Shown: piece by piece, positions 60,088-64,000 of the stretch
Layout of the letters: each line of letters starts with the position of its first letter
How positions within the stretch are numbered: position 1 is the stretch's first letter
Assembly: GCA_024233395.1 (NCBI GenBank)
Contig: JACKPR010000004.1
Span: forward strand, 1 to 64,000
Direction of reading: 5' to 3'
Origin: Chlamydiales bacterium
Lineage (GTDB): Bacteria; Chlamydiota; Chlamydiia; Chlamydiales; Simkaniaceae
DNA length: 64,000 bases
Notes under the pieces: generated by a model
Database searches by the model: none
Told to the model about the DNA's origin: nothing
What the model saw: the letters and a program-made list of their open reading frames with translations, nothing else
Program-made: the position numbers and the translations under genes

Positions 60088-61503
60088 GTGATTGCTCGCT
60101 CTAACTCGAAAAGAGTTATCTCTATTTTTGTTTTAGCCATGTTGAATGTCTCGATTATGGCTAGTTTGCGTAATCTTCCTTTAGTCGCTGAACTTGGCTA
60201 TAAGATGATCTTCTTTTTCGGTATTGTCGCTCTAACGTTTCTCATACCTTGCGCTTTGGTTTCAGCAGAACTTGCAACTGGATGGACTAAATCTGGGGGA
60301 ATTTACGTTTGGGTAAGAGAAGCTTTAGGAGATCGTTGGGGGTTTTTTGCAATCTGGATGCAATGGGTTCATAATGTCACATGGTATCCTGCAATCCTTG
60401 CTTTCGTTGCTGCTACCCTTGCTTATATTATCAATCCTGAACTTGCTGAAAATAAGGTTTTTATCCAAAGTATTGTCTTAATTGTCTTTTGGGGAATGAC
60501 ATTAATAAACTACTTTGGAATCGAAACCTCAACAATTGTAAGTACCATTGGAGTGATTGCCGGAACGATTATTCCTGGCCTTTTCATCATTGGGCTAGGT
60601 GTTACATGGTTCTTAATGGGACACCCCACCCAAATTCCCTTTAGTGCTCATGCCTTAGTCCCTGACTTTAGTCATTGGGGAAATATTGTTTTTCTTGCCG
60701 GTCTCTTCCTAGCCTTTTCGGGATTAGAGGTCTCTGCTGGATATGCTGGGGAAGTTAAAAATCCTCAAAAGAATTATCCCAAAGCAATTATGATTGCTGC
60801 AGGCATTACATTTTTTCTTTTTATGCTCGGAGCCCTTTCAATAGCCCTCGTTATTCCTAAAGAAAATATCAGTCTTGTTTCTGGGTTAATGGAGGCATTA
60901 AGGCTTTATCTTGCACAATATAGCCTCTCCTGGATCCTCCCAGTTCTAGCCATTCTTCTTGTTGTGGGAGCCATCGCAGAAGTCAACTCCTGGATTATTG
61001 GACCCGTAAAAGCTCTTTATACAACATCGATTCATGGAAACCTCCCTCCCTTCTTCCAAAATCTTAATAAGCATGGAATGCCAACGCATCTCCTTCTTTT
61101 TCAAGCGATCATCGTTACCATTGTTTCGTTTATTATTTTGTATATGCCCACCATAAGTACCTCTTATTGGATTATGACAGCCATGTCTGCACAGATCTAT
61201 TTGATCATGTATATCTTCATGTTTATTGCAGCAATTCGCCTCAGATATTCTCATCCCCACGTTCCAAGAGTCTATAAAATCCCTCATCCTCATAAAGGAA
61301 TATGGTTTGTTTCCAGTTTAGGAATCCTTGCTTCTATCTTTGCTATTATTATTGGCTTCGTCCCTCCAACTCAGTTAACAACAGGGAGCTCAATTATCTA
61401 TTTTTGCCTCCTATTCTTTACTCTCGTTATCATGAGTGCAATCCCTCTAATTATTTACCAATTCAAAAAACCTTCCTGGATCATTAACCCTGAAGAGGAG
61501 TAA
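60088..61503 (+). CDS. APC-superfamily amino-acid permease (GadC-like)
   Basis: 471 residues, about 12 helices, GTG start. FVLAMLNVSIMASLRNLPLVAELGYKMIFFF and SAELATGWTKSGGIYVWVREALG match the glutamate:GABA antiporter branch common in Legionella and Chlamydiae, as do FLAFSGLEVSAGYAGEVKNPQKNYPKA and AEVNSWIIGPVKALYTTSIHGNLP. The substrate is uncertain (amino acid or amine exchange). It shares one base with the rarA start (TAATG). Confidence 0.9.
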   Translation: MIARSNSKRVISIFVLAMLNVSIMASLRNLPLVAELGYKMIFFFGIVALTFLIPCALVSAELATGWTKSGGIYVWVREALGDRWGFFAIWMQWVHNVTWYPAILAFVAATLAYIINPELAENKVFIQSIVLIVFWGMTLINYFGIETSTIVSTIGVIAGTIIPGLFIIGLGVTWFLMGHPTQIPFSAHALVPDFSHWGNIVFLAGLFLAFSGLEVSAGYAGEVKNPQKNYPKAIMIAAGITFFLFMLGALSIALVIPKENISLVSGLMEALRLYLAQYSLSWILPVLAILLVVGAIAEVNSWIIGPVKALYTTSIHGNLPPFFQNLNKHGMPTHLLLFQAIIVTIVSFIILYMPTISTSYWIMTAMSAQIYLIMYIFMFIAAIRLRYSHPHVPRVYKIPHPHKGIWFVSSLGILASIFAIIIGFVPPTQLTTGSSIIYFCLLFFTLVIMSAIPLIIYQFKKPSWIINPEEE

Positions 61504-62762
61504 TGACTCCACTAGCAGAACAACTTAGACCCCAATCTTTTGATGAAGTTGTTGGTCAAGAATCTCTTGTCGGAGAAAAAGGTCTTCTTTCTAAAATCAT
61601 CGAGAAAGGAAAACCTCTTTCTATTCTATTGTGGGGCCCTCCAGGATGTGGAAAGACAACGATTGCCAGACTCTATGCAAAAGCTTTTGATCGCCCCTTT
61701 TTTTCTTTTACAGGGGTAATGAATGGAATTGCAGAAATTAAAAAAGCCATTCAAGAGGCAAAATCTCGCCCATTAATCCATGGAAATCCCATCCTTTTCA
61801 TCGATGAAATTCATCGCTTTAATAAAGCTCAGCAAGATATTTTCCTCCCCAATATTGAAAATGGGACAATAGTCTTGATTGGGGCAACAACTGAAAACCC
61901 TTCATTTGCAATCAATAATGCCCTCCTTTCTCGCCTTCGTGTCTTGAGTTTGGAAAATCTTTCTCCTGAAGCTCTTTTGAAAATTATTAACCGTTTTGAA
62001 GCCATATCAGGAAAAATCTATCTAACAAACGATGCCAAAAATGCTCTAATTGGATTTTCCCATGGTGATGGTCGTCACCTTCTCAATGCTCTTGAAAATC
62101 TACAAACCTTACATGAAGGTGAAGTCGATTTAGAGTCGCTCTGCAAGCTTACGCTAAAAAAACCTGCAGGTTATGACCGTCATGATGATTATCATTATAA
62201 TCTCATCTCAGCTCTTCACAAATCGGTGAGAGGATCAGATCCTGATGCAGCTCTTTATTATTTTGCACGGATGCTTGAAGGAGGAGAAGACCCCAATTTT
62301 CTAGCACGTCGTCTAGTAAGAATGGCTGTTGAAGATGTGGGACTCGCAGACCCCGAAGCTCTTCAAGTCTCTCTCAATGCTTGGCAAACCTATGAACGCT
62401 TAGGGTCTCCTGAAGGAGAACTTGCTCTTGCTCAAGCTGTCCTTTATCTTGCTCTTGCTCCTAAAAGCAATGCAGCTTATAGCGCACTTAAAAAAGCGCA
62501 AAAATCTGCCGAAGAAACTTCTCATTTGAACCCTCCCAAAACGATTCTCAATGCACCCACCAAACTGATGAAACAAGAAGGATATGGGAAAGGATATCAA
62601 TATGATCATGAGTTTCCTCATGCTTTTTCTGGACAAAATTATTTTCCAGACGAAATGAAGCGTCCCTCATTTTATAACCCTGTTCCGAGAGGATTTGAAA
62701 GAGAGATGGAAAAACGCCTTGTTTTTTTCAAAAACTTAAGAAAGCGCAAAGAAAATAGTTAA
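61503..62762 (+). CDS. rarA: Replication-associated recombination protein A (RarA/MgsA)
   Basis: 419 residues, usual length. AAA+ ATPase acting at stalled forks. LAEQLRPQSFDEVVGQESLVGEKG at the N-terminus, Walker A WGPPGCGKTT at 44-53, FIDEIHRFNKAQQD, sensor GATTENPSFAINNALLSR, and the C-terminal tetramer region SALHKSVRGSDPDAALYYFARMLEGGEDP. Coupled to the permease gene by the TAATG overlap. Confidence 0.96.
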   Translation: MTPLAEQLRPQSFDEVVGQESLVGEKGLLSKIIEKGKPLSILLWGPPGCGKTTIARLYAKAFDRPFFSFTGVMNGIAEIKKAIQEAKSRPLIHGNPILFIDEIHRFNKAQQDIFLPNIENGTIVLIGATTENPSFAINNALLSRLRVLSLENLSPEALLKIINRFEAISGKIYLTNDAKNALIGFSHGDGRHLLNALENLQTLHEGEVDLESLCKLTLKKPAGYDRHDDYHYNLISALHKSVRGSDPDAALYYFARMLEGGEDPNFLARRLVRMAVEDVGLADPEALQVSLNAWQTYERLGSPEGELALAQAVLYLALAPKSNAAYSALKKAQKSAEETSHLNPPKTILNAPTKLMKQEGYGKGYQYDHEFPHAFSGQNYFPDEMKRPSFYNPVPRGFEREMEKRLVFFKNLRKRKENS

Positions 62763-62796
62763 TATAATCAAAATGTTTGAATAAAATTTTCACCAG

Positions 62797-62951
62797 GAAC
62801 CTATCCTGAATTAAAGGATTTCTTCAGTTTTTGAACAGATTTTTCAGCTTCTTTTTGATCACATTGTCCATGAGACAAGGGTTCAAAAAGAAGCTGAAAA
62901 AGGTGACAAAAAGTGTAGAATCAAAAAATATCTTTAATTCAGAATAGGTTC
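62797..62951. mobile_element. MITE-like element, family 6
   Basis: GAACCTATCCTGAATTAAAG and CTTTAATTCAGAATAGGTTC are the ends. A perfect inner stem TTTTCAGCTTCTTTTTGA/TCAAAAAGAAGCTGAAAA surrounds the tip TTGTCCATGAGACAA. Single ends of the same sequence occur at the trpR stop (about 40167-40187) and the symporter remnant (about 4959-4979). Confidence 0.85.
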
Positions 62952-63024
62952 AGATACTTTTTAGTGCCGCATTGATTATTAATTAGTTCTTCCTTAAAAT
63001 ATCTTAGAAAATTTTGAGAAATAG

Positions 63025-63414
63025 ATGTCACAGTGTCCATCTTCTGGAAGCATTACAAATTGTATAAGAAATCATTTTGTCGAATGGTTTGCGATCACAT
63101 CAACCTTTATAACCGTTCAATTTCTTGCGGCAAAATTTTTTCAAAAACCACCATATGTTCCCGTTCTTCTAGGAGGAATCATTCCCCTCTCCTATTACAC
63201 CCTTACAATTCTTGATCATCGTACCAAACCATCCGATGAAATCATTCACGGTGTTAAAAGCCAGCGTCAAAGACAAGTCCTAATCGTTTTAATCACGCTC
63301 ATCATCATTCGAGCCTATCAAGATACTAAATATGCTGCATCCTATCGATGGGGAGTCGTCACACTAATATTTTCTAAATTTATGACACATTTACCAAACC
63401 TACCAAGGAATTAA
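63025..63414 (+). CDS. Small membrane protein of unknown function
   Basis: 129 residues with hydrophobic segments at about 18-36, 42-60 and 83-98. No family recognised. No strong ribosome site (TTGAGAAATAG upstream). The next gene starts 3 nt later, suggesting cotranscription. Possibly a host-membrane protein, without evidence beyond topology. Confidence 0.6.
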   Translation: MSQCPSSGSITNCIRNHFVEWFAITSTFITVQFLAAKFFQKPPYVPVLLGGIIPLSYYTLTILDHRTKPSDEIIHGVKSQRQRQVLIVLITLIIIRAYQDTKYAASYRWGVVTLIFSKFMTHLPNLPRN

Positions 63415-63416
63415 TC

Positions 63417-63803
63417 ATGAGCATGAGGACATGTTTGTTTGATTCAAGCAAATCTCTTCAAAAGATCGTTACCGATCAAAACGTGCATAAAATGGTTGGG
63501 GCAAGACTAGTATTTACAGTAGCAATCAATACATTAGCAATGACCCTCTTAGGAGGAAGTAAAAAACAGGCCGTTCTTATTGGTGCCACAACATCACTAG
63601 GTGGTGATCTATTGCATTTTATGGCTCATCGTGTTGTCTCTGATAAACTTGTGGCTCCTGCCGTGCTTTTAAGTACCCTCATTATTCCTGTTGCTTGTAG
63701 CTATTTTTCGAATATTCCTCCTCTTTCGCTTAAAACCCTAGCCTATGTCGTTTGTCCTTTTATAGCTTTCTTTCCAACTGAATATGTACTAAAACCATCC
63801 TAA
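63417..63803 (+). CDS. Small membrane protein of unknown function
   Basis: 128 residues, hydrophobic at about 26-45, 48-63, 77-97 and 100-122. An in-frame ATG also occurs at codon 3. No family recognised. Follows the previous membrane gene in the same presumed transcript and ends shortly before a family 1 element. Confidence 0.6.
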   Translation: MSMRTCLFDSSKSLQKIVTDQNVHKMVGARLVFTVAINTLAMTLLGGSKKQAVLIGATTSLGGDLLHFMAHRVVSDKLVAPAVLLSTLIIPVACSYFSNIPPLSLKTLAYVVCPFIAFFPTEYVLKPS

Positions 63804-63857
63804 ATGAAAAATGCATCTTTCTCTTAAAGCTGCATATGAGTTTTTATGTTGAAGTAA

Positions 63858-64000
63858 ATATAGCTAAACTGGGTTAAAATAGTAATGAATTAGGCGAGGT
63901 ATTTTTGATGGATTTTGATTTCTTAAAATCGAGAACATTGTCCATGAGACAAGGGGAGATTTTAAGAAGGCAAAAGACATTGGAAAGGCCCGCATAAATC
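63858..64000. mobile_element. MITE-like element, family 1 (cut by window end)
   Basis: Starts TATAGCTAAACTGGGTTAAA and contains GATGGATTTTGATTTC and TTGTCCATGAGACAA (63938-63952), then GGGGAGATTTTAAGAAG as in the copy at 45052-45221. The right end lies outside the window. Confidence 0.8.

Noticed and set aside
1..64000. CRISPR arrays
   Set aside because: The repeated sequences are few, far apart and palindromic over long arms; no short regularly spaced repeats or cas genes are seen.
1..64000. rRNA and tRNA genes
   Set aside because: No cloverleaf with TTCRANNC-type T arm or rRNA landmark was recognised by eye in the intergenic regions; a covariance search would be decisive.

Overview
This AT-rich window comes from the chromosome of a member of the Chlamydiae, most likely an environmental (Parachlamydiales/Simkaniaceae-like) lineage. 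The evidence is an Hc2-type lysine/arginine-repeat histone-like protein (56655-56999), F-box-like proteins, a candidate inclusion-membrane protein with a bilobed hydrophobic domain, an Lpg1974/MOMP-like outer membrane protein, a GadC-type permease, TMEM14, and a trp operon headed by trpR. Genus assignment is inference; no rRNA or tRNA gene is visible.

Layout. 1-9350 is an accessory, duplicated region: two F-box-like genes share a 773-bp identical 5' part and then diverge. Around them are two copies of a small hydrophobic protein gene (one with an in-frame stop), a Phd/PIN toxin-antitoxin pair, a symporter remnant, a membrane protein with an internal duplication and a C-terminal J domain, and a GH63-like glucosidase. 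9495-14186 is a single 1563-residue protein of unknown function. 14230-32522 carries transporters (two MFS, a cation/proton antiporter, a symporter fused to a solute-binding domain), mnmA, murJ, a glycerol uptake and oxidation set (glpF, glpK, glpD), exported small proteins, a hydrolase and two unknown genes.

32806-40457 (minus strand) is a tightly coupled trpR-E-G-D-C-F-B-A-DAHP synthase operon: the first committed step of the shikimate route plus every step from chorismate to tryptophan. 40520-56597 holds a sulfatase-fold membrane enzyme, a cytoplasmic trehalase, an atypical SDR, an rRNA methyltransferase carrying an in-frame MITE, a single histone-fold protein, a uridine kinase with a secretory leader, an outer membrane protein, tsaC/sua5, an exported superoxide dismutase, an Inc-like protein, proC, a PAP2 phosphatase and a nitroreductase. 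56655-63803 contains the Hc2-like protein, an ABC-F ATPase, glutaredoxin, an amino-acid permease, rarA and two small membrane proteins.

A striking theme is a dense population of short non-coding inverted-repeat elements (about 150-170 bp, at least six families, several flanked by TA). They sit at gene ends, where their terminal repeats supply stop codons, in divergent promoter regions, and once in frame inside a gene. Another theme is that convergent genes repeatedly overlap at their 3' ends by 29-87 nt.
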